Source of the DNA: an uncultured Craurococcus sp.
Lineage (GTDB): Bacteria > Pseudomonadota > Alphaproteobacteria > Acetobacterales > Acetobacteraceae
Assembly: GCA_902805545.1 (NCBI GenBank)
Contig: CADCTD010000070.1
Location: forward strand, 1-64,000
Direction: 5' to 3'
DNA: 64,000 nucleotides
Shown here: in pieces, positions 26,990 to 35,658 of the stretch
Position numbering within the stretch: position 1 is the first letter of the stretch
Layout of the letters: each line of letters begins with the position of its first letter
Program-made: the position numbers and the translations under genes
Notes under the pieces: model-generated
What the model was told of the DNA's origin: nothing
Databases searched by the model: none
Seen by the model: only the letters and a program-made list of their open reading frames with translations

Positions 26990-28399
26990 ATGCCGGGACG
27001 CGTGATGGCCGGCCTCCGGCGGCTGCTGCCGCGCTCGCTGATGGCGCGCTCGGTGCTCATCATCATCGCGCCGATGCTGGTGCTGCAGGCGGTCGCGCTG
27101 CAGCTCTTCTATGGCGGGCATCTCGACGTCATCTCGCGGCGGCTCACGGGCGGCGTCGCCGGGGATGTCGCCTTCGTCGCCGAACTGGTCCGGCACGAGC
27201 CGGAATCGCAACACCCATGGATCTTCCGCGAGGCCTCCTGGCGGCTCGACCTGGGGCTGGCCTTCGAGCCAGGCGCGCGCATCCAGGGCGAACGGCGGCC
27301 GAGCATGTCCATCCTTCCGCTCGAGGAGGACCTCAACACCGCCCTCGGCGAGCGGCTGCGCGCGCGCTTCGACGCCGATTGGCAGAGCGACCCGCGCAGC
27401 GTCATCATCCGCGTGCAGCTGCCCGACGGCGTGCTGCATGTGGAGGCGCCGCGGAAGCGCCTCTTCACCGCGACGCTCTATCTCTTCGTCATCTGGCTGG
27501 TCGGCTCGGCGCTGCTGCTCTCGGGCGTCGCAATCCTCTTCATGAAGAACCAGGTGCGGGCGATCCGGCGGCTGGCAGCGGCGGCGGAGGCCTTCGGCCT
27601 CGGGCGCGATGTCGGGGCGATCAAGCCGGAGGGGGCAAGCGAGGTGCGCCAGGCGGCGGCGGCCTTCAACCGCATGCAGGAGCGCATCCGCCGTTTCGTC
27701 GGCCAGCGGACGGAGATGCTGGCCGGCATCAGCCACGACCTCCGCACGCCGCTGACGCGCATGCGCCTCGGCGTCTCCATGCTGCCGAGGGCGCCGGAGG
27801 CGGAGGAGGACATCGCCGCCCTCACCCAGGACATGGAGGAGATGGAGCGGATGATCGCCGCCTATCTCGCCTTCGCCCGCGGCGAGGGGACGGAGCAGAC
27901 CCGCCCGGCGGACCTCGTCGAGCTGGTGCAGGACGTGGCGGCGAAGGCGCGGCGCTCCGGCGCGACGGTGGAGGTGGCAGCGCCCGGCAGGCTCGCCCTG
28001 CCGCTCCGGCCGGATGCGGTGCGGCGCTGCCTCGGCAACCTGATCGACAATGCGCGGCGGCATGCGCGGCGCGTCGCGGTCGCGGTGGAGACGGTGCCGC
28101 GGCCCGACCCGGCCGGGCCAGGGGGTGGGCCAGGGGGTGGGCCAGGGGGCGGGCCAGCGGGCGGAGCATGGGGCGAGGGCCAGCCGCTCTGGGCGCAGGT
28201 GACGGTGGATGATGACGGGCCGGGCATCCCGGCCGGGGAGCGGGAGGGCGCCTTCAAGCCCTTCGCCACCGGTCGGCCCGATGGCACGGGGCTCGGCCTC
28301 GCCATTGCGCGGGACATCGTCCGGGCGCATGGCGGCGATATCCTGCTGGAGGAGAGCCCGCTCGGCGGATTGCGGGCGCGGCTGCTGCTGCCGGTGTAG
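26990..28399 (+). CDS. EnvZ-like sensor histidine kinase
   Basis: A 469-residue membrane kinase: two transmembrane helices (about 20-42 and 160-182) enclosing a periplasmic sensor region of roughly 115 residues, a HAMP linker, H-box MLAGISHDLRTPLTRMRLG, N-box NLIDNARRHA, G1 VDDDGPGIP and G2 GTGLGLAIARDIVRAHGG. Between N and G1 boxes, residues 376-391 are a four-copy GPGG-type repeat encoded by a 12-base tandem repeat, an insertion not normal for the ATP-binding domain. It follows the PetR-like regulator and presumably phosphorylates it. The signal is unknown. Confidence 0.93.
   Translation: MPGRVMAGLRRLLPRSLMARSVLIIIAPMLVLQAVALQLFYGGHLDVISRRLTGGVAGDVAFVAELVRHEPESQHPWIFREASWRLDLGLAFEPGARIQGERRPSMSILPLEEDLNTALGERLRARFDADWQSDPRSVIIRVQLPDGVLHVEAPRKRLFTATLYLFVIWLVGSALLLSGVAILFMKNQVRAIRRLAAAAEAFGLGRDVGAIKPEGASEVRQAAAAFNRMQERIRRFVGQRTEMLAGISHDLRTPLTRMRLGVSMLPRAPEAEEDIAALTQDMEEMERMIAAYLAFARGEGTEQTRPADLVELVQDVAAKARRSGATVEVAAPGRLALPLRPDAVRRCLGNLIDNARRHARRVAVAVETVPRPDPAGPGGGPGGGPGGGPAGGAWGEGQPLWAQVTVDDDGPGIPAGEREGAFKPFATGRPDGTGLGLAIARDIVRAHGGDILLEESPLGGLRARLLLPV
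28115..28162 (+). repeat. 12-bp tandem repeat, four copies, inside the kinase gene
   Basis: The unit GGGCCAGGGGGT starts at 28115, 28127 (identical), 28139 (last base C) and 28151 (GGGCCAGCGGGC). The unit length is a multiple of three, so copy-number change would add or remove four residues (GPGG) without breaking the frame. Confidence 0.85.
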
Positions 28400-28405
28400 C
28401 CGGCC

Positions 28406-29644
28406 TCAGAAGAGGGCGGCGAAGGGCAGCAGCGTCACCGCATCCCCGGGTGCGACGGCGAGCACGGGCTCCGGCAACTCGGCGAAGGCGTCGCTCTCGG
28501 TCAGGGAGCTGAGCAGGCCGGCGCCCTCGCGCTCGAATTTGGTGGCGATGCCGTCGCGCAGCCGCACCCGGACATACTCCCGCCGTCCTGCCTTCTTGCG
28601 GTAGGCGAAGCCGGCCTCGGCCCGGATGCGCAGCAGCGGCTCGGGCGGGGCGCCGGCGAGGCGGAGCACCAGCGGCCGGGCCAGGTGCAGGAAAGTGACG
28701 ACCGCTGCCACCGGATTGCCGGGCAGGCCGACCACGGGCGTCCCCGCAATCACCCCCATCGCCGCCGGCCGCCCCGGCTTGACCGCGAGCCGCCAGAAGA
28801 CGAGGCGGCCGCCCTGCTCGATGGCGGCGCGGACGTGGTCCTCCTCCCCGGTGCTGACGCCGCCCGAGGTCAGCAACAGGTCATGCGTCCCGGCCGCCGC
28901 GCGCAGGGCTGCGGCAGTGGCCGCCGGGTCATCGGGAAGGATGCCGAGATCGCTCGCCGCGACCGGCAGCCGCGCCAGCAGGGCGAGCAGGGTGAAGCGG
29001 TTGCTGTCATAGGCCTGGGCCGGGCCGAGCGGGGCGCCGGGCGCGGCCAGCTCATCCCCCGTCGAGAAGACGCCGACGCGGATCCGCGGGCGGACCGGCA
29101 GGTGCGCACAGCCGAGCGCGGCGGCAAGGCCGATCTCCGGCGCGCGGAGCCGCCGGCCGGCCGGCAGGGCGAGCGCCCCCGCGGCCACGTCCTCCCCCGC
29201 CGGGCGGGCGTTGGCGCCGGGCTTGAGGCCGGGCGGGACCCGGATGCCAGCGGGCCCGGCCTCGGCATCCTCCTGCATCACGACCGTATCCGCGCCGGGG
29301 GGCATGGGGGCGCCGGTGAAGATGCGGGCGGCGTGGTGGGGCGGCAGCGCCTCCGCCATCGCATGGCCGGCGGCGATGCGGCCGGCGAGCGGCAGCAGGC
29401 AAGGCTCGCCCGGGATGAGGTCGGCATGGCGGAAGGCATAGCCGTCGACCGCCGCGTTGAAGAAGGACGGCAGCGGCAGCGGGGCGTGGAGGTCGCGGGC
29501 GAGGATGCGGCCGGCGGCCTCGGCGAGGGGAAGGCTCTCCTCCCCTCCGAGGGGCGGGATGCGCTCGGCGATCAGCGCCTCCGCCGCCTCCACGGAAAGC
29601 AGCGGGCCGCCGAAGGCGAAGCAGTCATCCGAGAGCTGGGCCAT
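28406..29644 (-). CDS. moeA: molybdopterin molybdenumtransferase
   Basis: Inserts molybdate into adenylylated molybdopterin; cytosolic. The 412-residue product has the N-terminal domain motif FFNAAVDGYAFRHAD, the central MoaB/MogA-like fold with TGDELAAPG and TSGGVSTGEEDHV, the VVGLPGNPVAAVV loop, and a C-terminal beta-barrel. Ten bases separate it from mobB upstream. It ends the molybdenum-cofactor and formate dehydrogenase block on this strand. Confidence 0.94.
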   Translation of the reverse strand: MAQLSDDCFAFGGPLLSVEAAEALIAERIPPLGGEESLPLAEAAGRILARDLHAPLPLPSFFNAAVDGYAFRHADLIPGEPCLLPLAGRIAAGHAMAEALPPHHAARIFTGAPMPPGADTVVMQEDAEAGPAGIRVPPGLKPGANARPAGEDVAAGALALPAGRRLRAPEIGLAAALGCAHLPVRPRIRVGVFSTGDELAAPGAPLGPAQAYDSNRFTLLALLARLPVAASDLGILPDDPAATAAALRAAAGTHDLLLTSGGVSTGEEDHVRAAIEQGGRLVFWRLAVKPGRPAAMGVIAGTPVVGLPGNPVAAVVTFLHLARPLVLRLAGAPPEPLLRIRAEAGFAYRKKAGRREYVRVRLRDGIATKFEREGAGLLSSLTESDAFAELPEPVLAVAPGDAVTLLPFAALF

Positions 29645-29653
29645 GGCTGCGGC

Positions 29654-30157
29654 TTACCATGCCTCCGGCGCCGCGGCATGCCGGAGGACCAGTTCGGCCA
29701 CGGCCGCGGCATCGTCCAGCGAGGCCCAGGGCAGCGCGGCGGCAGGCCGCACATCGCTGGCGACGGCGCGGATCGCCGCATCCTCCGGGTGCAGCCAGGG
29801 CTTGCCGTTGACGGCGCGGTGGACCTCGACCTTCGGGTGGCGGTCGCGCTTGAAGCCCTCCACCACCACCAGGTCGACCGGCGAGAGCTGGCCGAGCAGG
29901 GCAAGGAGGCCCGGCTCCGGCGCGCCGCGCAGCTCCGTCATCAGCGCCCAGCGGTTCTCGGAGGAGATGAGAACCTGCCGGGCCCCGGCCTCCCGGTGCA
30001 CCCAGGAATCCTTGCCGGGCGTATCGACATCGAAGCGGTGATGCGCATGCTTGATAGTCGAGACGCTGACGCCCCGGGCGCCCAGCTCGGGCAGCAGACG
30101 GGCCATCAGCGTGGTCTTGCCGGCCCCGCTCCAGCCGGCGAGGCCGATCACCCGCAT
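29654..30157 (-). CDS. mobB: molybdopterin-guanine dinucleotide biosynthesis protein B
   Basis: A 167-residue P-loop GTPase-like protein: Walker A GLAGWSGAGKTTLMARLL at the very N-terminus, KHAHHRFDVDTPGKDS, and LVVVEGFKRDRHPKVEVHR (Walker B-like and base-specificity region). It assists conversion of Mo-molybdopterin to the MGD form required by formate dehydrogenase. It lies directly after the fdh gamma gene, ten bases away, in the same orientation. Confidence 0.92.
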   Translation of the reverse strand: MRVIGLAGWSGAGKTTLMARLLPELGARGVSVSTIKHAHHRFDVDTPGKDSWVHREAGARQVLISSENRWALMTELRGAPEPGLLALLGQLSPVDLVVVEGFKRDRHPKVEVHRAVNGKPWLHPEDAAIRAVASDVRPAAALPWASLDDAAAVAELVLRHAAAPEAW

Positions 30158-30167
30158 GGGGCGAGGC

Positions 30168-31178
30168 CTAGTCGGCCCCGGCCGCCTTGGCGCCGGTGGG
30201 CGCCGTGCTCTGCCGGGCCTTGGCCAGTTCCTGCTCCACCCACAGCCCGTGATGCTCCTTGGCCCAGTTGTAGTCGACCTCGCCGCTGCCCATGGCCTGG
30301 AAGGCGCCCTCCATGCCGAGGCTGCCGATATAGATATGCGCCAGCATGGCCGCCACCATCAGCACCGCGAGCAGGCTGTGGACCATATGGGCGACCTGCT
30401 GCCCGGCGACATCGGCGACCGTGAAGGGGAAGATCAGCACATAGCCCGAGACGGCGACCAGCCCGCCCCCCAGCACCGTGATCCAGAAAACGAGCTTCTG
30501 CCCGGCGTTGAAGCGGCCCGCCTTCGGGTGCTGGCCGCCGACGAAGCCGCCGCCGGCCTTCACCCAGTCGAGATCGAGCCGGTTCGGAATGTTGTCCCGC
30601 ACCCAGAGCAGCAGCATCACCACGAGGCCGAGGGTAAAGGGGAAGGCCAGGTAGTTGTGGGCGAATTTCCCCGCCAGGCTGATGGCGGTGAAGGCTTCCG
30701 GCCCGACCAGCGGCAGCAGCAGGTGGCGCCCGAAGGTGAGGTTCAGCCCGGAGAGGCCGAGGATGATGAAGGTGCTCGCCACCATCCAGTGATTCGCCCG
30801 CTCCAGCAGGTTGAAGCGCTGCATCCTCCGCCCCGACCAGCCCCCGCCGATGCGGATGCGCCCCTTCAGCGCGAAGAAGAGGCCGAGCAGCGCCGCCATC
30901 CCCAGGACGGCGACGCCGCCGATCCAGGCCAGGGTGCGGTTGTGGAAGGCCCGCCACTGCTGGCCCTCGGGCTGGATCAGCTTCGCCGCCTGGGCGTCGG
31001 GGATGCTGATGCGGCCGGCGATGGGCTCGCCGCGCAGCAGGGCGCGCATCTCGAGCTCCGCCGCATCCGGCTGGCCGCGATCGCCGAGCGGCTGCGGCAT
31101 CCCGGCATTCTGCGCCTGTGCAGGGGCCGGGGCGATGGCGAGCAGCGCGAGCAGCGCCAGGGGAAGGAAGCGCCTCAT
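30168..31178 (-). CDS. formate dehydrogenase gamma subunit (cytochrome b)
   Basis: The quinone-reducing dihaem membrane subunit; 336 residues. A signal peptide (about 1-22) and a periplasmic segment precede four to five helices. Candidate haem ligands lie in ERANHWMVAS, GKFAHNYLAF and AHMVHSLLAVLMVAAMLAH. GSLGMEGAFQAMGSGEVDYN near the end is typical of FdhC/FdoI proteins. The N-terminal signal and periplasmic extension are longer than in E. coli FdnI. It overlaps the beta subunit gene by four bases. Confidence 0.92.
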   Translation of the reverse strand: MRRFLPLALLALLAIAPAPAQAQNAGMPQPLGDRGQPDAAELEMRALLRGEPIAGRISIPDAQAAKLIQPEGQQWRAFHNRTLAWIGGVAVLGMAALLGLFFALKGRIRIGGGWSGRRMQRFNLLERANHWMVASTFIILGLSGLNLTFGRHLLLPLVGPEAFTAISLAGKFAHNYLAFPFTLGLVVMLLLWVRDNIPNRLDLDWVKAGGGFVGGQHPKAGRFNAGQKLVFWITVLGGGLVAVSGYVLIFPFTVADVAGQQVAHMVHSLLAVLMVAAMLAHIYIGSLGMEGAFQAMGSGEVDYNWAKEHHGLWVEQELAKARQSTAPTGAKAAGAD

Positions 31179-31771
31179 ACCGCCAGCTCCTCACGGTATG
31201 CGGTGCGCCAGCCCCAGGCGCCGGAGCCGTAGCCGCGCTGCTGCACGCGCTCCCGGTAGATGCTGGCGATGATCTCGCCATCGCCCGCGAGCAGCGCCTT
31301 GGTCGAGCACATCTCGGCGCAGAGCGGCAGCTTGCCCTCGGCGATGCGGTTGCTGCCGTACTGGATGTACTCGACGGGGGAGTTGTCCTGCTGCGGGCCG
31401 CCGGCGCAGTAGGTGCACTTGTCCATCTTGCCGCGCCCGCCGAAATTGCCGACGCGCGGGTACTGCGGCGCGCCGAAGGGGCAGGCGTAGAAGCAATAGC
31501 CGCAGCCGATGCACAGGTCCTTGTCGTGCAGCACGATGGCGTCTGCCGTCGTGTAGAAGCAGCTCACCGGGCATACCGCGGCGCAGGGCGCGTCGGTGCA
31601 GTGCATGCAGGCCATGGAGATGGAGCGCTCGCCCGGCTTGCCGTCATTGATGGTGACGACGCGGCGCCGGTTGATGCCCCAGGGCACCTCGTGCTCGTTC
31701 TTGCAGGCGGTGACGCAGGCGTTGCACTCAATGCAACGGTCGGAATCACAGAGGAACTTCATACGCGCCAT
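31175..31771 (-). CDS. formate dehydrogenase beta subunit (four [4Fe-4S] ferredoxin)
   Basis: A 198-residue electron-transfer subunit. Four cysteine clusters are visible: CIECNACVTACKNEH, CMHCTDAPCAAVCPVSC, CIGCGYCFYACPFGAP, and CTYC...LPLCAEMC. Electrons pass from the alpha subunit's molybdenum site to the gamma cytochrome b. It is shorter than E. coli FdnH and lacks a C-terminal membrane helix, the Fdh3B-type arrangement. Start at 31771; a second ATG three codons in is possible. It begins one base after the alpha subunit's stop. Confidence 0.93.
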   Translation of the reverse strand: MARMKFLCDSDRCIECNACVTACKNEHEVPWGINRRRVVTINDGKPGERSISMACMHCTDAPCAAVCPVSCFYTTADAIVLHDKDLCIGCGYCFYACPFGAPQYPRVGNFGGRGKMDKCTYCAGGPQQDNSPVEYIQYGSNRIAEGKLPLCAEMCSTKALLAGDGEIIASIYRERVQQRGYGSGAWGWRTAYREELAV

Positions 31772-31772
31772 C

Positions 31773-34703
31773 TTACGCGCTCCGGATCTGGCAGAGGGTG
31801 ACCTTGGTTTCCTGCATGAAGGTCACCGGGTCGTAGCCATAGGTGGTCACGGTGTTGACGCTCTCGCCGAGCACGATCGGGTCCGTCCCGGGCGGGTAGA
31901 ACTTGCGCCGGTCCTCGCCCTGGAAGAAGCCGCCGAAATGGAAGGGCATGAAGGCGACGCCCCTCGCCACGCGCTCCGTCACCAGCGCCTTGACGCGGAC
32001 GCGGCTGGCATTCTCCGGACCGCTCACCCAGACCCAGCCGCCGTCGCGCACGCCGCGCGCGGCGGCATCCGCCGGGTTGATCTCGACGAACATGTCCTGC
32101 TGCAGCTCGGCGAGCCACTTGTTGGAGCGCGTCTCCTCGCCGCCGCCCTCGTATTCGACGAGGCGGCCGCTGGTCAGCACGATCGGGAAATCGCGCGCCG
32201 CCGCCGCGCTCCGCGCCTGCACGCTCTGGCCGAGATGCGGCATGCGGAAGCCGCGGCGGTCCGGCAGGGTTGGGTATTGCGCGACGAGGTCCGGCCGCAC
32301 CGTATAGATCGGCTCGCGGTGGACCGGCACCGGGTCGGGCAGGTTCCAGGCCACGGCGCGCGCCTTGGCATTGCCGAAGGGCGAGCAGCCATGCTCCATC
32401 GCCACGCGGATGATGCCGCCCGAAAGGTCGGTGGACCAGGCGGCACGGTCGATATTGGCGCCGAAATGCCGCTCGAGGCTCGCCTTCTCCGCCCCCGTCA
32501 GGTCATCGAACCAGCCGAGCCGCTTCAGCACGGCGACGGTGAATTCCGGATAGCCGTCCTCGATCTCGGAGCCCTTCGACCAGCTGCCCTCCGCCAGGAG
32601 CGTCTCGCCGTTGCGCTCGACGCCGAAGCGGGCGCGGAAGGTGCCGCCGCCATCCTTCACATGAAGGTTGGTGTTGTAGAGGATGTGGCTGCCGGGGTGC
32701 CTGATCTCCGGCGTGCCCCAGCAGGGCCAGGGCAGGCCGTAATAGTCATGCGCGACCGGCGTGCCCTCTCGCCCGCGCAAGGTCACCAGGTCGAACTTGT
32801 CCTGGTGCTCCATATGGAGCTTGAGGCGCTCCGGCGACTGGCCGGTATAGCCGATGCTCCAGAGGCCGCGATTCATCTCGCGCAGGATGCTCTCGGCCAC
32901 GACCTTGCCGTCGCGGGTCTCGATATCCCTGAACATCCGGTCGGCGAAGCCGAGGCGCCGGGTCAGCGCGTGGAGGACGTCGTAGTCGTTGCGGCTCTCG
33001 AAGATCGGCTCGACGATCTTCGCGCCCCATTGCAGCGACCGGTTGGAGGCGGTGCGGCTCCCATCCATCTCGAAGCTGGTGCAGATCGGCAGCAGGTAGG
33101 TGCCGTCGCGGCGGCCGGAGACCTGGCTGAAGGTCGTCGGATGCGGGTCGGCGACGACCAGCAGCTCCAGCTTCTCCAGCCCCTTGATGGATTCCGGGAT
33201 GCGGGTGACGGTGTTGCCGCCATGGCCGAAGACCATCATGGCCTTGAGGCTGTGAGGCTGCGCCACATAGGCCTCGCCATCGGCGGCGGTCTTCTCCCGC
33301 TCGCCAGGCATCAGCGTCGCGTCGAACCAGCGCGTGGTCGGGATGCCGGGCATCTCCATCAGCGCCTTGCTGCCGAAGCGCGACAGCAGGTACTCGTACT
33401 CGACGCCCCAGACGCGCGCCCAATGCCGCCAGGCATTCTCGTCGAGCCCGTAGTAGCCGGGCAGCGTCGTCACATCGAGGCCGAGGTCGGTCGCGCCCTG
33501 GACGTTGGTATGGCCGCGGAAGATGTTGGCGCCCGTGCCGTTGGCGCCGACATTCCCGGTCGCCAGCAGCAGGACGGAATAGGCCCGCACATTGGCGGTG
33601 CCGACGGTCTTCTGCGTCGCGCCCATGCACCAGATCAGCGTCGAGGGCTTCTGGGTTGCGAACATCTGCGCCACGCGCTTGAGCTGCTCGCCAGGGACGC
33701 CGGTGACGCGCTGGACCTCATCCGGCGTCCATCTGGCGACCTCCTTCCGGATCTCCTCCATGCCGTAGACGCGCTGGCGGATGAAATCGCGGTCCTCCCA
33801 GCCATTCTGGAAGATGTGCCAGAGCATGCCCCAGATCAGCGGGATGTCGGTGCCCGGCCGCAGCCGCACATACTCGGTCGCATGCGCCGCGGTGCGGGTG
33901 AAGCGCGGGTCAATGACGATGAGGTTCGCCCGGTTGATCTCCTTGCCCGCCAGCACATGCTGCAGAGAGACCGGATGCGCCTCCGCCGGGTTGCCGCCCA
34001 TGATGATCATGGTGCGGGCGTTGCGGATGTCGTTGTAGCTGTTGGTCTGCGCCCCGTAGCCCCAGGTATTGGCGACGCCCGCGACCGTGGTGCTGTGGCA
34101 GATGCGCGCCTGGTGGTCGACGCTGTTCGTCCCCCAGAAGGCGGCGAGCTTGCGGTAGAGATAGGCCGCCTCGTTGGTGAACTTGGCCGAGCCGAGCCAG
34201 AAGACGCTGTCCGGCCCTGCCCGCTCCCGCACCTGCAGCAGCTTGGCGGAGATCTCGTCGAGCGCCTGGTCCCAGCCGATGCGGCGCCATTCGCCGGCGA
34301 CGAGCTTCATCGGGTATTTCAGGCGGCGGTCGCCATGCACCAGCTCGCGCACCGCAGCCCCCTTGGCGCAATGCGTGCCGCGGTTGATGGGCGACTCCCA
34401 GGCCGGCTCCTGGCCGACCCAGACGCCGTTCTGCACCTCGGCGGTGACGGTGCAGCCGACCGAGCAATGGGTGCAGATGTTCTTCACCCGCGTGACCGGC
34501 TTCGCATGGTCGAGCACGCCTGTCGCCGCGCCGCTCGCCCGGGCGCGGCCGGCGCCGAGCGTGCCGAGCGCCGCCAGCCCGGCGCCGCCGAGCCCCGCCT
34601 GGCGGAGGAAGCCGCGGCGGTCCATCCCGCCGCCCGAGAGCCCCTGATAGGCGGAGGCCAGGCGCTGCCGCGCCACCTGCCCGTCATTGCGCTTGATCAG
34701 CAT
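31773..34703 (-). CDS. formate dehydrogenase catalytic alpha subunit (Cys type)
   Basis: A 976-residue molybdenum bis-MGD enzyme oxidising formate to CO2. A twin-arginine signal (RRGFLRQAGLGGAGLAALG, R29-R30) indicates folded export to the periplasm. The [4Fe-4S] ligands are C77, C80, C84 and C112 (ICTHCSVGC ... HCAKG). The Mo ligand is C202 in VDHQARICHSTTVAG, where E. coli FdnG has selenocysteine; no TGA recoding is needed. The C-terminal domain ends with VTTYGYDPVTFMQETKVTLC. It heads the alpha-beta-gamma operon and is preceded by the small Tat protein and TorD chaperone genes. Confidence 0.96.
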   Translation of the reverse strand: MLIKRNDGQVARQRLASAYQGLSGGGMDRRGFLRQAGLGGAGLAALGTLGAGRARASGAATGVLDHAKPVTRVKNICTHCSVGCTVTAEVQNGVWVGQEPAWESPINRGTHCAKGAAVRELVHGDRRLKYPMKLVAGEWRRIGWDQALDEISAKLLQVRERAGPDSVFWLGSAKFTNEAAYLYRKLAAFWGTNSVDHQARICHSTTVAGVANTWGYGAQTNSYNDIRNARTMIIMGGNPAEAHPVSLQHVLAGKEINRANLIVIDPRFTRTAAHATEYVRLRPGTDIPLIWGMLWHIFQNGWEDRDFIRQRVYGMEEIRKEVARWTPDEVQRVTGVPGEQLKRVAQMFATQKPSTLIWCMGATQKTVGTANVRAYSVLLLATGNVGANGTGANIFRGHTNVQGATDLGLDVTTLPGYYGLDENAWRHWARVWGVEYEYLLSRFGSKALMEMPGIPTTRWFDATLMPGEREKTAADGEAYVAQPHSLKAMMVFGHGGNTVTRIPESIKGLEKLELLVVADPHPTTFSQVSGRRDGTYLLPICTSFEMDGSRTASNRSLQWGAKIVEPIFESRNDYDVLHALTRRLGFADRMFRDIETRDGKVVAESILREMNRGLWSIGYTGQSPERLKLHMEHQDKFDLVTLRGREGTPVAHDYYGLPWPCWGTPEIRHPGSHILYNTNLHVKDGGGTFRARFGVERNGETLLAEGSWSKGSEIEDGYPEFTVAVLKRLGWFDDLTGAEKASLERHFGANIDRAAWSTDLSGGIIRVAMEHGCSPFGNAKARAVAWNLPDPVPVHREPIYTVRPDLVAQYPTLPDRRGFRMPHLGQSVQARSAAAARDFPIVLTSGRLVEYEGGGEETRSNKWLAELQQDMFVEINPADAAARGVRDGGWVWVSGPENASRVRVKALVTERVARGVAFMPFHFGGFFQGEDRRKFYPPGTDPIVLGESVNTVTTYGYDPVTFMQETKVTLCQIRSA

Positions 34704-34711
34704 GGCCCGGC

Positions 34712-34930
34712 CTACTGCTCGTAACGGTTGCTGCGATAGAAGGCCTGCACATGCGGGCTTTCCTTGTAGCGGGCGGCGACGCGCGCGCCGGCGTTCTCCT
34801 TGGCGGCCTGGCTGGCCGGCACGCTGTCCGCCCGTTGCGCCTGCGCCGTCCCCGCCGCAGCCGCGGCCGCCGTGCCGAGCCCGAGCGCGCGCAGGAAGCC
34901 GCGCCGTTCGGCCTTGGTCCCGTCCTTCAT
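34712..34930 (-). CDS. small Tat-signal protein of the formate dehydrogenase locus
   Basis: A 72-residue protein with a twin-arginine signal at its N-terminus (KAERRGFLRALGLGTAAAA) and a short mature part ending SPHVQAFYRSNRYEQ. Such small Tat substrates recur immediately upstream of formate dehydrogenase alpha genes; the role is unknown, and a structural or assembly role is possible. The ATG at 34928-34930 has GGAG about 10 bases upstream; a GTG five codons earlier is an alternative. Eight bases separate it from the alpha gene. Confidence 0.82.
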   Translation of the reverse strand: MKDGTKAERRGFLRALGLGTAAAAAAGTAQAQRADSVPASQAAKENAGARVAARYKESPHVQAFYRSNRYEQ

Positions 34931-34949
34931 CGTCACCGTCTCCACCCCG

Positions 34950-35549
34950 TCACGGCAGCGCCGCCGCCGCCTGTTCGATCTCGATCGCGCTGCGCCCGAG
35001 CGCCCCGACCGCCCTGTAGAAATCCGCCGCGTCGGCCCCCTCGAGGTCGGCGAAGCACCGCCCTGCCCAGGGCGCGAGATGGCGGGCGAAGAACTCCCCC
35101 GGCCCGCCGCCCTGGAAGCGACCTTCCAGCAGCCCGGCCATCACCTCGCAGCAGAAGCCCAGGTGATCCTCCGGCTCCGACACTCCTTCGGCCCGGGCGA
35201 TGCCGAGCGCGCCGAGCGTCGCCCGCAGCTCGGCCAGCGGCCGCTCATGCAGGAAGCCGGTGAGGTAGTAGGAGCCGTAGGGCAGCAGCTCCCCCCGGCC
35301 GACGCCGATGAAGAGGGCGAAGTATTCCCGCTCCACCCGGGCCGCATCGGTCCGTGCCGCGGCCGCGGCCAGCCCGCCGATGGCCAGACCGAGCGGCGTG
35401 TCGCCGCCCTCGAGGCGCCGGAGCCGCGCCAGCAGATCCGCGTCGGGCGGGGTGGAAAGCAGCCTGCCAAGCAACGCGAAAAGCTGCGCCCGCTCCCGAT
35501 CGAGCGGATCGACCAGCCCTGTTGCGGCACTTGGACGTTCCATCATCAT
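34950..35549 (-). CDS. TorD/DmsD-family molybdoenzyme chaperone
   Basis: A 199-residue helical protein of the TorD family, cytosolic chaperones that bind the Tat signal of molybdoenzymes until the cofactor is inserted. Family features are the EYFALFIGVGRGELLPYGSY segment and the hallmark EPEDHLGFCCEVMAGLL. Three consecutive ATG codons (35549, 35546, 35543) could start it. Located 19 bases upstream of the small Tat gene and so clearly dedicated to this formate dehydrogenase. Confidence 0.87.
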   Translation of the reverse strand: MMMERPSAATGLVDPLDRERAQLFALLGRLLSTPPDADLLARLRRLEGGDTPLGLAIGGLAAAAARTDAARVEREYFALFIGVGRGELLPYGSYYLTGFLHERPLAELRATLGALGIARAEGVSEPEDHLGFCCEVMAGLLEGRFQGGGPGEFFARHLAPWAGRCFADLEGADAADFYRAVGALGRSAIEIEQAAAALP

Positions 35550-35658
35550 TACTTTACCCAGGTTACATCCATGCCACAAGCGGCACCCAGTGCCCGATGG
35601 GCGGGAACCGTCTCGTAACCGGAGCACGTTGCAAGGAGATAGGCCGCTTTCCGGAATG

